A stretch of DNA of 64,000 nucleotides from Motiliproteus sp041586615 (GCA_041586615.1 JBFGZS010000007.1:25551-89550), one strand, 5' to 3'; positions 34,333 through 43,765 are shown, counted from the first letter of the stretch. The notes: generated by a model not told the origin, from the letters alone. Made by a program: numbers and translations.

Positions 34333-35208
34333 CTAAATATACAGGTTACGTACCACTGGCATCAAGGTCGATCGCCAGGGGCGTTGGTGTATGCCGAAGG
34401 TGGTACGGATCTTTTCGCAATTAAGTCCGGTAAAACGCGGGTAGTTATCGGCGGGGTTGTCATCGTTATGCAGTTCCTCGAGGGGGAGGTCCTCATACTG
34501 ACGAGCCGCCGCAACGACGGCTTCACCAAAGCCGAACCGCGTCGTGATCTCCGCCGATGCGTAGTGGTAGGTTCCCCACGTTTGAGCGCCGCAGTCCAGT
34601 TGTTTGATCATGGCGATGATCACCCGGCTCAAGTCGGCCGCCGAGGTGGGGGCGCCGATCAGGTCATCCCGTAACCCCAATGTTGTGTTGTGTCGGGCTG
34701 ATTCCAGCAGACGGCGAACCAGGCTGCCGGGTCTGGAGCTAAACAGCCAGCCACTGCGTAAAATAATATGCCTTTCTAAGCGATCCCGGACCTGCTCTTC
34801 TGCCGTCCACAGGTTTTTACCGTAAGGGGTGCGAGGGTAGACGGGGTCGTCCTCTTTGCGCGGGGTGCTCCCGGAGCCATCAAACACTTCGGCGCAGGAT
34901 ATCTGGATCAACGCGATATTGAGTTGGTGGCAGGTCAGGGCAAGATGATTGACCGCCTGTAAATTATCCTTCAGTACCTGCGCGTCGAGCTGTTCGCCTT
35001 CGAGCGGCACGGCGCCGGCGGCGTTGACAATAAACGCCGGCTGTTCGCGCGTTAATCGGTCGCTAACGGCCTCGGCATCGCGTAAATCGAGGTCGCGCCG
35101 ATCGGATGCGATCAACTCAAAACCCTCTTCACGAGCCAAGGTGAGCAGTTGGTAACCCAGCTGGCCTTCGGCGCCACAAACCATAATTTTCGGCAATGCA
35201 AACATCAT
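34333..35208 (-). CDS. RmlD-like NAD(P)-dependent reductase (SDR superfamily)
   Basis: This protein of about 291 residues is an extended short-chain dehydrogenase. The nucleotide-binding loop is GAEGQLG. The active-site YxxxK is in TPYGKNLWTAEEQ, preceded by ISCAEVFDG. It resembles dTDP-4-dehydrorhamnose reductase (RmlD), but no other rhamnose genes are nearby, so the substrate is open. The start at 35208 (or 35205) gives the normal N-terminus MFALPKIMVCGAEG. Confidence 0.83.
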   Translation of the reverse strand: MMFALPKIMVCGAEGQLGYQLLTLAREEGFELIASDRRDLDLRDAEAVSDRLTREQPAFIVNAAGAVPLEGEQLDAQVLKDNLQAVNHLALTCHQLNIALIQISCAEVFDGSGSTPRKEDDPVYPRTPYGKNLWTAEEQVRDRLERHIILRSGWLFSSRPGSLVRRLLESARHNTTLGLRDDLIGAPTSAADLSRVIIAMIKQLDCGAQTWGTYHYASAEITTRFGFGEAVVAAARQYEDLPLEELHNDDNPADNYPRFTGLNCEKIRTTFGIHQRPWRSTLMPVVRNLYI

Positions 35209-35374
35209 GTATGTATCTAAACGCCCTCTCTGCACAACGCAACTTCAGGTGATCATCGGTGGTCTGCCGATCAACGAGCACTAAATTTACCATGTTGCGG
35301 CGGCGTGTCGATTGTTCGATGGCTTTTTTTCTGGGTTTTAGTCGGTCGAGGTGCTGTCTGCCGTGGCTTTGGAC

Positions 35375-35433
35375 GATTACCGGGCATCGACATAGCGATC
35401 CGTTCGGTCTTTTGATGACGTCAAGGCCGCCTT
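35375..35433 (-). repeat. Dispersed modular repeat copy E
   Basis: This matches the element at 37992-38079 over about 57 nt. Shared blocks include CGGTCTTTTGATGACG and CAAGGCCG, with GGGCATCGACA against TGGCATCAACC. On the minus strand it begins TAAGGCGG, the start seen in copies A, B and C, joined directly to the second module. It lies in the 400-nt gap between the RmlD-like and chemoreceptor-like genes. Confidence 0.75.
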
Positions 35434-35440
35434 ACTATGT

Positions 35441-35495
35441 ACCCTTAGGCACCCTTAGGCACCCTTAGGCACCCTTAGGCACCCTACCCTTAGGC
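35441..35495. repeat. 10-nt tandem repeat
   Basis: There are four perfect head-to-tail copies of ACCCTTAGGC (35441-35480), a half unit, then a fifth full copy (35486-35495). Each contains the near-palindrome CCTTAGG. It lies directly beside dispersed repeat copy E. Confidence 0.92.
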
Positions 35496-35612
35496 TCCCC
35501 GATTACCCACAACCTTCAGTCAGGCCCGTTTATTTTGTGGCTTGGGCGTCAGTCCGACGCAGCGACGCCCTGCTCGGTGAGGGGCAGGGCTGACCAGAAT
35601 GCGCGGCAGCGT

Positions 35613-36503
35613 TTAGTTCAGGGGTGACAGGTTCTGTAGCAGCTGCTCGCCGAGTTGGAGATTGGTTGACGACCTTTGCAAGGCCTCGCGGGTATCGTCG
35701 GCAACCTGACGCATGTTGTCACAGACGTGCTGAGATTCTTGGGATTGAATTCGCAGCTGCTCGATCACCGTGCCTGCAGCGCGGGTGCTGGTTTTTGCCA
35801 TATCGTTCAGTGACGTTAAGTGGACGGACGTGGTTTCTGCGATTTCGCGACTCTGATGAATGCTCTCCACGATTTCGTCCTGCTTAAGGATGATCGTGTT
35901 GGAGATGGACATGATGCTCGACATCTCCTTCTGGATCTGTTCGGCGGACGTGTTTGCCGTATTTGCCAGGGTGCGGACCTCGTCGGCAACCACGGCAAAG
36001 CCGCGACCGTGCTCGCCGGCACGCGCGGCTTCGATTGCGGCGTTCAGGGCCAGCAAGTTGGTTTGATTGGCGATCCCCTTGATGGGTTCAACCGACTGAT
36101 CGATATTGCGATTATTTTGATCCAGGCTTTGCAGCAATTCGCTGAACGCCTCGATATTACCCGCTGCCGTTTGGATTTTGGACGCCAGCGCTTGCAGCTG
36201 GACGATGCTCTCCGCGCTGGTTTCGGCGGTTTGCTGCGCCGAGGAAAACGCCTGGCCCGACAGCCGCTCGATCTCGGCGGATTGCGCGATCATGTTTTGT
36301 AACATGGCCAGGTTGTTTTCAATGGCGGCCAGTCGCTGATCAGACGCCTGATTGACGTTTTGGGCATTGTGGATGATTTGCTGAACGGTGTCTGACAAGC
36401 CAGCGGCGCGGAGCTGATCCAGGAGCGCGGCTTTTTGCTGCAGAGCAAGGAGCTGGTCTTTATCGATCAGAACCTCGTTGGTTTCTTTCTTGCTGAAAAA
36501 CAT
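35613..36503 (-). CDS. Soluble methyl-accepting chemotaxis-like protein
   Basis: This 296-residue protein has no membrane segment or known sensory domain. The N-terminal half is coiled-coil. The conserved receptor tip is GIANQTNLLALNAAIEAARA, followed by GEHGRGFAVVADEVRTLA. It should contact CheA/CheW as a cytoplasmic signalling receptor or sensor of a diffusible cue. A sigma-28-like ACCGATAA lies 44-51 nt upstream, but no -35 fits the usual spacing. The ligand is unknown. Confidence 0.9.
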   Translation of the reverse strand: MFFSKKETNEVLIDKDQLLALQQKAALLDQLRAAGLSDTVQQIIHNAQNVNQASDQRLAAIENNLAMLQNMIAQSAEIERLSGQAFSSAQQTAETSAESIVQLQALASKIQTAAGNIEAFSELLQSLDQNNRNIDQSVEPIKGIANQTNLLALNAAIEAARAGEHGRGFAVVADEVRTLANTANTSAEQIQKEMSSIMSISNTIILKQDEIVESIHQSREIAETTSVHLTSLNDMAKTSTRAAGTVIEQLRIQSQESQHVCDNMRQVADDTREALQRSSTNLQLGEQLLQNLSPLN

Positions 36504-36699
36504 GCTGAGTCGTCTCCGCTGGAATGTGCAACCGGACTGCTAGGTTTTATCGGTATCGCTGCGCGGTGTTACCGGCGAATACGCTCACCATCGCGGCGGG
36601 TTCACTTTCCCGAATCATAACGTATCGCTGGCGGCGGTACGAATATCCCAATCACTATCGCGTGAAAAAGTGATCCATGGCAGCTAGGGGCGCTAATCT

Positions 36700-37719
36700 T
36701 TAGCGTAGTGGGCTGATGCGAACGCTATGGCCTTCTTCAACGCACAGCGCGCGGGCCATCTCGGGCGACAAAATGGCGCAATCGTGATCGCTGATATGCA
36801 GCGGCGCCTGCGTGCAGCGGAATTCCTGACGACGGGTGTTGCTGATCAGGTATTGCCGGTCCCCCGGCTGGGGTTTGCCGATAAGCACCTTGCAATAGCG
36901 GCTGCGCCGAATGGTGCGAATATCCTTTACCCGACTGCAGAGCGTGGGGCCGGCGTCGAAAATATCGATATAGCCCTGATATTGAAAGCCTTCCTGTTCC
37001 AGCATCCTGCGAGCCGGCAGGGTGTTTTCGTGCACCTGACCGATAACGTTGCGCGCCTCGCGGGGGAGCAGATGAATATACAGGGTGTGCTTGGGCATCA
37101 GCTCGGCCACGAAGGCTTTGTTACCGATACCGGTCAGGTAGTCGGCTTCGGAGAATTCGATGGTAAAGAACTTGCGGCCCAGGCCTTCCCAAAAGGGGCT
37201 GACACCCTGTTCGTTGCTGACGCCGCGCATTTCGGCAATGACGGATTCGGCAAAGCGTTCTGGGAATTCAGCCATGAACATAAAGCGTGCACGGGACAAC
37301 AGCGAACCTGCGCCCGTTTGGCGCGCTTCGGGCAGCAGGTAGAGGGTGCAGACTTCGGCAAATCCGGTGTAATCGTTACACAGATACAGGGTGCGGAAAC
37401 GGTTGTGTACGTCCAGCTCCCGGGAGGCGTGGACGACAATGCCGAGGCGGTAATGGTACCAGGGATCGCGAATGCCGACCGCAGCCTCGATGCCGCAGGT
37501 ACCGACGACCTGCTGAGTTTCTGTATTCTCCAGCATAAAGAGGTAGCTTTCTTGTCCCGGACGACGGACCTCCTGTTGCATCGACGCGACGGCATGCGCC
37601 AGTTTGGCTTCGATCAGGGCGGGATTGTTGGGTAGCGAGGTGAACCCGGGTCCACTGTGGTGCGCGATCTCAAGCAGCGTATCGATATCGGCGGGGCGGA
37701 TCGGTCGAAGCACATTCAT
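36700..37719 (-). CDS. astA: Arginine N-succinyltransferase AstA
   Basis: This 339-residue enzyme starts the arginine succinyltransferase (AST) catabolic route by succinylating arginine. The start at 37719 follows AGGAAACACACC and gives MNVLRPIRPADIDTLLEIA, the family N-terminus; the extension to 37737 is less likely. Motifs include GFTSLPNN, CTLYLLPEARQTGAGSLLS and PFWEGLGRKFF. No other ast genes are in the window, so the gene is isolated here. Confidence 0.94.
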   Translation of the reverse strand: MNVLRPIRPADIDTLLEIAHHSGPGFTSLPNNPALIEAKLAHAVASMQQEVRRPGQESYLFMLENTETQQVVGTCGIEAAVGIRDPWYHYRLGIVVHASRELDVHNRFRTLYLCNDYTGFAEVCTLYLLPEARQTGAGSLLSRARFMFMAEFPERFAESVIAEMRGVSNEQGVSPFWEGLGRKFFTIEFSEADYLTGIGNKAFVAELMPKHTLYIHLLPREARNVIGQVHENTLPARRMLEQEGFQYQGYIDIFDAGPTLCSRVKDIRTIRRSRYCKVLIGKPQPGDRQYLISNTRRQEFRCTQAPLHISDHDCAILSPEMARALCVEEGHSVRISPLR

Positions 37720-37810
37720 GGTGTGTTTCCTGCGCAATTAGATAGAACTTAGATAGATAGTTTAGAGTGTTAGTGTCGATATAGAGGGTTTATCGGGTCG
37801 ATCATTTATC

Positions 37811-37873
37811 GGCAGGTGGCAGGTGGCAGGTGGCAGGTGGCAGGTGGCAGGTGGCAGGTGGCAGGTGGTAAGT
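37811..37873. repeat. Heptamer tandem repeat upstream of the AEC transporter gene
   Basis: There are eight perfect copies of GGCAGGT (37811-37866) and a ninth degenerate copy (GGTAAGT). It is related to the heptamer tracts at 5479 and 22767. It lies in the 396-nt gap between the divergent astA and transporter genes. Confidence 0.92.
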
Positions 37874-37991
37874 ATAAGTGATAAACGGGTGGGTGCCGGC
37901 GGACTTCGGCCTGGCCTATCCTGCGACCTTCTGCGGCTTGCGCCGCGTAGCGCTTTAATTAACCGGTAGAATACGGCATCCTATGCCGGTG

Positions 37992-38079
37992 TTATTAACC
38001 TGGCATCAACCTGCCGATCCATTCGGTCTTTTGATGACGACAAGGCCGGCGCCTGTCTGCCCTTGTCTCACGTGGCGGT
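37992..38079 (-). repeat. Dispersed modular repeat copy D
   Basis: This aligns with copy E (35375-35433) and with the distal half of copy C (19641-19775). Shared blocks are TATTAACC, GCATC, CGACAAGGCCGG, CCTTGTC and CACGTGGC. It lies 37 nt upstream of the AEC transporter start, so it could be part of its leader. Confidence 0.75.
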
Positions 38080-38115
38080 TTGCCTGTGTTGGGCTGTGGC
38101 TAAAGGAATGTTCTA

Positions 38116-39039
38116 ATGCAGCAGATGGTCACGTTGTTTGGTGCCTTGTCGCCGGTGTTTGCGCTGGTTCTGCTTGGTTACCTGCTGCGTCGTATCGACT
38201 TCCCCGGGGCGGCGTTCTGGCCGTTGGCGGAGCGTTTCACCTATTACCTCCTGTTTCCATCCTTGCTGGTGAATAAACTGGCGACAACAGCACTGCCGGA
38301 CAGCGGGCTGGGTAGCGTGACGACTATCCTGGTCGTGCAGTTACTGCTGGCGTCCCTGCTGGCATTGGGGGTCGGCTGGTGGGCCAGAGCGCGAGGCGCC
38401 CAACTCACGTCGTTCTTTCAGGGCTCTGTGCGTTTCAATACCTATGTAGGCCTGGCGGCAGCCGTCGAATTTTTTGGCAGCGAGAGTGTGGTCTGGGCTG
38501 CCGTGTTTATCGGTATCAGCATCCCGCTGGTGAATGTGCTGTGCGTCAGCATGTTTACCTGGGCGCTGGACCGTGACCAGCCGTTGTTGCCGGTTCTGAG
38601 TCGCGCATTGCTGGGTAACCCGCTTATTATAGGCTCCGTACTGGGTTTGTTTTTGAATATCAGTGGGATGGGGCTGCCCTTGGGTAGCGGTGCGCTGCTG
38701 GCGTTGCTGAGCCCTGTGGCGTTACCCCTCGGTTTGCTGGCGGTGGGTGTCGGCCTGGACTTTCAGCTCTTGCGGCGGCTGAATCCGATCCTGTGGCTGG
38801 GGTGTGGGTTTAAATTGATCCTTTATCCCCTGCTGTTCTGGCTGTTGAATCGCTGGATATCGCTCCCCGACGAAGCCTTTGCCGTACTCCTGTTGTTCGC
38901 CTGCCTGCCAACGGCGCCTTCGGCGTATATTTTGGCACGCCAGCTGGGGGGCGATGCGCCGTTGATGGCATCGATGATCACGCTGCAGACGTTACTGGCC
39001 TTTATGACGGTTCCATTGATGCTGGCTATGCTGGCGTAA
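38116..39039 (+). CDS. AEC-family transporter
   Basis: This 307-residue integral membrane protein has about ten hydrophobic segments. The pattern FALVLLGYLLRRIDFP, the ERFTYYLLFPSLLV segment and the C-terminal half with PTAPSAYILARQLGGDA are typical of the auxin-efflux-carrier family. Substrates in bacteria are often organic or amino acids; none can be assigned here. The gene precedes the small membrane protein and transporter-fused kinase by 71 nt. Confidence 0.87.
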   Translation: MQQMVTLFGALSPVFALVLLGYLLRRIDFPGAAFWPLAERFTYYLLFPSLLVNKLATTALPDSGLGSVTTILVVQLLLASLLALGVGWWARARGAQLTSFFQGSVRFNTYVGLAAAVEFFGSESVVWAAVFIGISIPLVNVLCVSMFTWALDRDQPLLPVLSRALLGNPLIIGSVLGLFLNISGMGLPLGSGALLALLSPVALPLGLLAVGVGLDFQLLRRLNPILWLGCGFKLILYPLLFWLLNRWISLPDEAFAVLLLFACLPTAPSAYILARQLGGDAPLMASMITLQTLLAFMTVPLMLAMLA

Positions 39040-39110
39040 CGTACCGACCTTGAAACGTTTTATCATGCGGCTTAGGCTGCTGATGCCGTAATGACGAAGG
39101 AGTACAAGGT

Positions 39111-39287
39111 TTGTTAAGTAAACCCGAATTTCCCCTTATCCTGTTTTGCGTAGTGGGTGCGCTGTTGACCTGGCCGCTTATGGAGCTGCACCGGCAGTTC
39201 TCGCCGCTGGGTCGTCTGGGTTATTTTTTTATGATCTGGGCCGCCGTGGTTTGCCTCTATGGCCTGTTGTCACGCCGTCTTAACTGA
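39111..39287 (+). CDS. Small two-segment membrane protein (58 residues)
   Basis: This TTG-start gene is preceded by AAGGAG with 8 nt spacing. The product begins MLSKPEFPLILFCVVGALL, continues WPLMELHRQFSPLGRLGY, and has a second hydrophobic segment (FFMIWAAVVCLYGLL) with basic C-terminus SRRLN. It lies 24 nt upstream of the transporter-fused kinase. Small two-helix partners commonly accompany solute:sodium symporters (as YjcH does ActP), so this may be a subunit or partner of the kinase's transporter domain. Confidence 0.7.
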   Translation: MLSKPEFPLILFCVVGALLTWPLMELHRQFSPLGRLGYFFMIWAAVVCLYGLLSRRLN

Positions 39288-39311
39288 TGCCACGTCGCTA
39301 GGGGTTCTGGA

Positions 39312-42300
39312 ATGCTGTCGAACGGTACCGTTTTACTGATTTTTTTGGGCTATATGAGCCTGTTGTTTGCTGTGGCGCAGATGGTCGAGCGCAATCCGCG
39401 TTTAGCCGAGAAACTGTCAGGCCGGCCTTGGATCTATGCCTTGTCGATTGCGGTGTACTGCACCTCCTGGACCTTTTTTGGCAGCGTCGGGTTGGCGGCA
39501 AAATCGGGCTTATCTTATCTGCCAACGTTTTTGGGGCCGACGCTGGGGATTGGCCTGTGGTGGATCGTGTTGCGCAAGATGGTGCGGATTAAAGAGAAGC
39601 ACCATGTGACCAGCATTGCCGATTTTATCTCGGCGCGTTATGACCGCTCACAGGCGGTGGCGATGCTGGTCACGCTGATTGCTTTGCTGGGTACGCTGCC
39701 CTACATTGCGCTGCAATTGCGCGCCGTGGTGACCAGCTTCAGCCTGGTGACCCGTGGCGATGTCGACCAGCAGGACTGGTCCGGCATCGGCCTGTGGGTG
39801 ACCCTGAGTCTGATTGCCTTTACGGTTCTGTTCGGGGCGCGACGCCTGGACCCTACGGAGCGCCATCAGGGGATGATGGCGGCTTTGGCGTTAGAGAGTG
39901 TGGTGAAGCTGGTAGCGTTACTGGCTGTCGGCGTGTTTGTCGTCTTTGGCCTGTTTGACGGGGTGACTGACCTGTTCGGTCATTTGAGTTCGGCTGAACT
40001 GGATCGCCTGACAAGCGTGGGTGATGACAGCCTCGATAGTTACGTGCACTGGATGACGGTGATGTTTCTATCGATGGCGGGGATTCTTTTATTGCCACGC
40101 CAGTTCCATACGGCGGTCGTCGAAAACAGCAGCGAAAATGATATTCGGACGGCGATGTGGCTCGTGCCGGGCTACCTGTTGCTGATCAGCTTGTTCGTTG
40201 TACCGTTGGCCGCGGGCGGTGTTGCCACGGGTCTGCCGGTTGAGCTGGCCGATTATTTTGTTCTGTTATTGCCGCTATCGGCCGATCAGCAGGCCTTATC
40301 GCTGTTGGTCTTCGTGGGGGGGCTGGCGGCTGCATCGGGGATGATTATTGTCAGTACCGTGACGCTGGCGACGATGACCACGAATCATCTGCTGATGCCG
40401 CTGATCGACCGTTATCCGCGCTTGCATAGCGCCAAACGTCAGCTGTTACCCGCGCGCTGGATCGTGATCGCCATCGTGTTGCTGACGAGCTTTGTGTTTG
40501 CCCGTGATCTGACCGAAGGGCGTTTGTTGGCCAATATCGGTATTTTGAGCTTCTGCGCCGCGCTTCAGTTTGTGCCGGCGGTGCTGGGAGGGCTGTTTTG
40601 GGTCCGGGGTAACCGGCTGGGGGCGTTGCTGGGCCTGAGCAGCGGTTTTCTGGTCTGGATCTATACCTTGCTGGTGCCACTGTTTGTCGATGCGGGCGTG
40701 TTGCCGCTCAGTGTCATGAGCGAAGGTCTGTTCGGGCAGATGTGGTTACGTCCGCAAGCGCTGTTTGGTCTGGAGCGTTTTGATCCGGTGACCCATGCCG
40801 CGTTTTTATCCGTGCTGATTAACGGCAGCGTGTATTTGTTGGGGTCGTTACTGGTACCGCACCGGGACTCTGAGCTGGAAATGGCCAGTTCTTACGTGTA
40901 TGCCCTGTCGCTGGCCGGGCATGGCGAGCAACAGAATTCGAATACCCACGACAGTATCGAACTGGCCAAAAAAGTCGAAGAAGCATCGGCGCTTTTTCGT
41001 CACTACTTCTCTGAAAAAATCTGCCGCAGCAAGATTCGTCAAATTACCGAAGGGCTTAAAATTACCGACAAATCACATATCTCGCCCGGTGAGTTAATGC
41101 GTTTACATCGGGAGTTGGAACGTGCGTTGTCTGGCTGTATTGGCTCAGCGGCGGCGCATAAGGCGATGAGTCGGCATCTGTCCTATTCCGAGGCCGAGAA
41201 CGAGCAGGTGAGCCGGGTTTATGCCGGGATCTTATCCAACCTGCGGCTGAGCCCCGATGAGCTTCTGGAGCGGATCTCTTATTTTGAGGAACGTGATTCG
41301 GTCCAGCGTCTGCATGCCCAGGAGCTGGAGGCACGGATGCTGGAAAAAGAGCGTGAAATACGCGCGCGCAAGAAGGCCGAACAGGAGCGCAGCGGGGCGT
41401 TGCGCTATCAACGGCTGTTGAACGATCTGTTGCGTTGTTCCATGGAGCCGCTGCCCTTGAAAGCGCAGCTGCAGCAGGCCCTGGACCTGATCGTGACCGC
41501 GCGTTGGCTGCCGGTTGCGCCAAAAGGCGGCATCTTTCTGGCTGAGCCCGGGCAGCGTTGCCTGAATCTGGAAGTGGAACATGGTCTCGGCCCGGAAATC
41601 AGCCAGCTTTGCCAGCAGGTTGCCTACGGGCATTGCCTGTGTGGGCAGGTGGCTGAAACGCAGACCCTGCTGCATGTGCCGTCGGTTGATGATCGGCACG
41701 GTAATCTTGTCGAGGCTATGGAAGCGCACGGGCATTACGTAGTGCCGATTGAGTCGGCCAAGGGGCTGCAAGGGGTTCTTGTGCTCTATATAAAAGAGGG
41801 GCATGAGCCGCGCGAAGCAGAAGTGGAGTTTCTGAACGCGGTTGCCAACACCCTGGGCTCTATGATCGAACGCAGGCGAATGGAGGATGCCCACAGCGCG
41901 ACGCAGACGAACCTGGAAGGGATCCTGAATAACAGTGCGGCGATTATTTTTATTAAGGACCGGCAAGGCCGCTATCTGATGATCAACCAACGGTTTATGC
42001 GCCTGTTTGGGCTGGAAGAGGCGCAGATATTGGGTCAGACCGACGCCGATCTTTTTGGCGAGGTCGCTGCCGAGCAGTACAGCATGAATGACCAGCTGGT
42101 GCTGATCAGTGGTGAAGGCGGTGAGTTTGAGGAGCTGTTACCACTGGCGGATGGTATGCATACCTTTCTGTCGGTGAAATTTCCTCTGCGGGACAACAAG
42201 CAGGAGATCGTGGGCGTGGGCTCGATTTCCACCGATATCACGGGTCGGATTCAGGTGGAGCAGGAGTTGCAGTTGGCTTATGACTCCCTTGAGCAGCGTG

Positions 42301-43244
42301 TCGATGAGCGCACCGCGGCGCTCAGCAAGACGTTGATCCAGATGGAACGGGAAATCGATGAACGAATCGTGATCCAGGACGCGCTGGAGCATGAAAAGGC
42401 CGAACAGAAAGCGCTGATTCAAAAGCTGGAAGACACTCAGAATCAGCTGCTGCAGTCGGAGAAAATGGCGGCTATCGGTCAGTTGGCCGCCGGCGTGGCT
42501 CATGAGATCAACAACCCTGTCGGCTATATTAATTCGAACCTGGGATCCCTGACCCACTACCTGAAGGATGTCCAAGAGGTTCTGCAATGCTACAAAACGG
42601 CAGAGTCGGGCCTGGATGCTGCATCGCGTCAGTCGGTACAGGCGGTTAAAACGGCCGTCGATTTTGACTTTGTGATGGAGGATTTAGCGCACCTGCTGTC
42701 CGAGTCGAAGGAAGGGGTGGAACGGGTACGCAAGATCGTCAAGAATCTGAAAGACTTTTCCCATGTGGACCGGGGTGAGTGGGTTATGGCTAATCTCCAG
42801 ACGTGTATGGAGAGCACCCTGAATGTGGTCTGGAATGAGCTGAAATACAAATGTGACGTGGTTAGAGAGTATGGCGACCAGCCGGAAGTACGCTGCCTCG
42901 CCTCTCAGATCAATCAGGTCTTTATGAACTTGTTGGTGAATGCGGCCCATGCGATAGAGGAGCGCGGTACGGTCACCATTCGTAGCGGTTGTCAGGGACG
43001 CTGGGCTTGGGTCGAGGTGGAAGATTCCGGATGTGGCATGAATGACGCGCAGCAGAAGCGGGTGTTCGAGCCTTTTTTTACCACCAAACCGATCGGTAAG
43101 GGAACCGGTCTCGGACTGTCGCTGTCCTACGGCATAATCGAAAAGCATCAGGGAAAAATTGAGCTATTCAGTACGGCGGGTGAGGGGACGCGTTTTCGAA
43201 TCTGGTTGCCCGTCGATGGGCCCCAAGATGCGGAGTCCGCGTAA
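39312..43244 (+). CDS. Sodium/solute symporter-fused sensor histidine kinase
   Basis: This 1310-residue hybrid has an N-terminal half (about 1-520) of some 13 membrane segments, resembling SSS transporters, including SGRPWIYALSIAVYCTSWTFFG. A helical linker region (about 560-700), a GAF domain (about 705-850) and a PAS domain (about 860-970, ILNNSAAIIFIKDRQGRYL) follow. The kinase core has His1064 in VAHEINNP, with ATPase motifs NLLVNAAHAIEERG and GTGLGLSLSYGII. There is no receiver domain, unlike CrbS, so it must signal to a separate regulator. It probably senses a transported solute such as a carboxylate. Confidence 0.93.
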   Translation: MLSNGTVLLIFLGYMSLLFAVAQMVERNPRLAEKLSGRPWIYALSIAVYCTSWTFFGSVGLAAKSGLSYLPTFLGPTLGIGLWWIVLRKMVRIKEKHHVTSIADFISARYDRSQAVAMLVTLIALLGTLPYIALQLRAVVTSFSLVTRGDVDQQDWSGIGLWVTLSLIAFTVLFGARRLDPTERHQGMMAALALESVVKLVALLAVGVFVVFGLFDGVTDLFGHLSSAELDRLTSVGDDSLDSYVHWMTVMFLSMAGILLLPRQFHTAVVENSSENDIRTAMWLVPGYLLLISLFVVPLAAGGVATGLPVELADYFVLLLPLSADQQALSLLVFVGGLAAASGMIIVSTVTLATMTTNHLLMPLIDRYPRLHSAKRQLLPARWIVIAIVLLTSFVFARDLTEGRLLANIGILSFCAALQFVPAVLGGLFWVRGNRLGALLGLSSGFLVWIYTLLVPLFVDAGVLPLSVMSEGLFGQMWLRPQALFGLERFDPVTHAAFLSVLINGSVYLLGSLLVPHRDSELEMASSYVYALSLAGHGEQQNSNTHDSIELAKKVEEASALFRHYFSEKICRSKIRQITEGLKITDKSHISPGELMRLHRELERALSGCIGSAAAHKAMSRHLSYSEAENEQVSRVYAGILSNLRLSPDELLERISYFEERDSVQRLHAQELEARMLEKEREIRARKKAEQERSGALRYQRLLNDLLRCSMEPLPLKAQLQQALDLIVTARWLPVAPKGGIFLAEPGQRCLNLEVEHGLGPEISQLCQQVAYGHCLCGQVAETQTLLHVPSVDDRHGNLVEAMEAHGHYVVPIESAKGLQGVLVLYIKEGHEPREAEVEFLNAVANTLGSMIERRRMEDAHSATQTNLEGILNNSAAIIFIKDRQGRYLMINQRFMRLFGLEEAQILGQTDADLFGEVAAEQYSMNDQLVLISGEGGEFEELLPLADGMHTFLSVKFPLRDNKQEIVGVGSISTDITGRIQVEQELQLAYDSLEQRVDERTAALSKTLIQMEREIDERIVIQDALEHEKAEQKALIQKLEDTQNQLLQSEKMAAIGQLAAGVAHEINNPVGYINSNLGSLTHYLKDVQEVLQCYKTAESGLDAASRQSVQAVKTAVDFDFVMEDLAHLLSESKEGVERVRKIVKNLKDFSHVDRGEWVMANLQTCMESTLNVVWNELKYKCDVVREYGDQPEVRCLASQINQVFMNLLVNAAHAIEERGTVTIRSGCQGRWAWVEVEDSGCGMNDAQQKRVFEPFFTTKPIGKGTGLGLSLSYGIIEKHQGKIELFSTAGEGTRFRIWLPVDGPQDAESA

Positions 43245-43598
43245 ACGGGGTGGCTAAATATGTGTCCGGATCGCACGGGAGCGGATAGCAAGTGCCCGGA
43301 TAGGCCGTTGGGCGCGTACTCTATCGGGTTGGTTAAAGTAGCGGCTTAAGCGGCTGCATGACTTCATTTTTTTAGCGCTTTTTGTTAAGTTTTTCGGCGC
43401 TCTGCCGACGTTGTATTAATAGGCGCTATTTTCGAGTGGTTATTTTCCGATTGATGAGTTATGGCCATGGAGAAGGGCTGCGGTAGATCGTCATCACGCC
43501 GCGCCAGCGGAGAGTGGTACGCCGCGTTTATTGCGGGTGATATTGATTAAAGCAAGCCAGTTTTGGCCGGATTTTTTACAGGTAGGGGCTCGAGCATC
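43245..43598. other. Gene-free interval after the sensor kinase
   Basis: These 354 nt contain no convincing long reading frame or RNA. The middle (43361-43410) is T-rich and may include a terminator, but no clean stem with T-run was found. Confidence 0.5.
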
Positions 43599-43724
43599 AT
43601 GAAAAAAGGACCGGATCTGCTTCTGGTTTTGATCGTCGTATTTGTGGTTGGCTTTGTCGTGACGGGGGTGAGCAAGAATAGCCACCTGTTAGCCTCTGTG
43701 ATCAGTGAGCAAAACAACAGTTAG
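43599..43724 (+). CDS. Small single-pass membrane protein (41 residues, putative)
   Basis: An ATG preceded by TAGGGG opens a 41-codon frame. It has a basic N-terminus (MKKGPDL), one hydrophobic helix (LLVLIVVFVVGFVVTGV) and a polar tail (SKNSHLLASVISEQNNS). It is intergenic and does not overlap another gene, but family membership is unknown. It is too short to be certain. Confidence 0.42.
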   Translation: MKKGPDLLLVLIVVFVVGFVVTGVSKNSHLLASVISEQNNS

Positions 43725-43765
43725 CCAATCAACCGCTAGCGCAGCAACGGTTAACGGTTCTGGCC

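Noticed and set aside
36547..36554. Sigma-28 promoter for the soluble chemoreceptor gene (ACCGATAA on the minus strand)
   Set aside because: The -10 matches well, but no TAAA lies 15 nt upstream; the nearest TAAC is 13 nt away.
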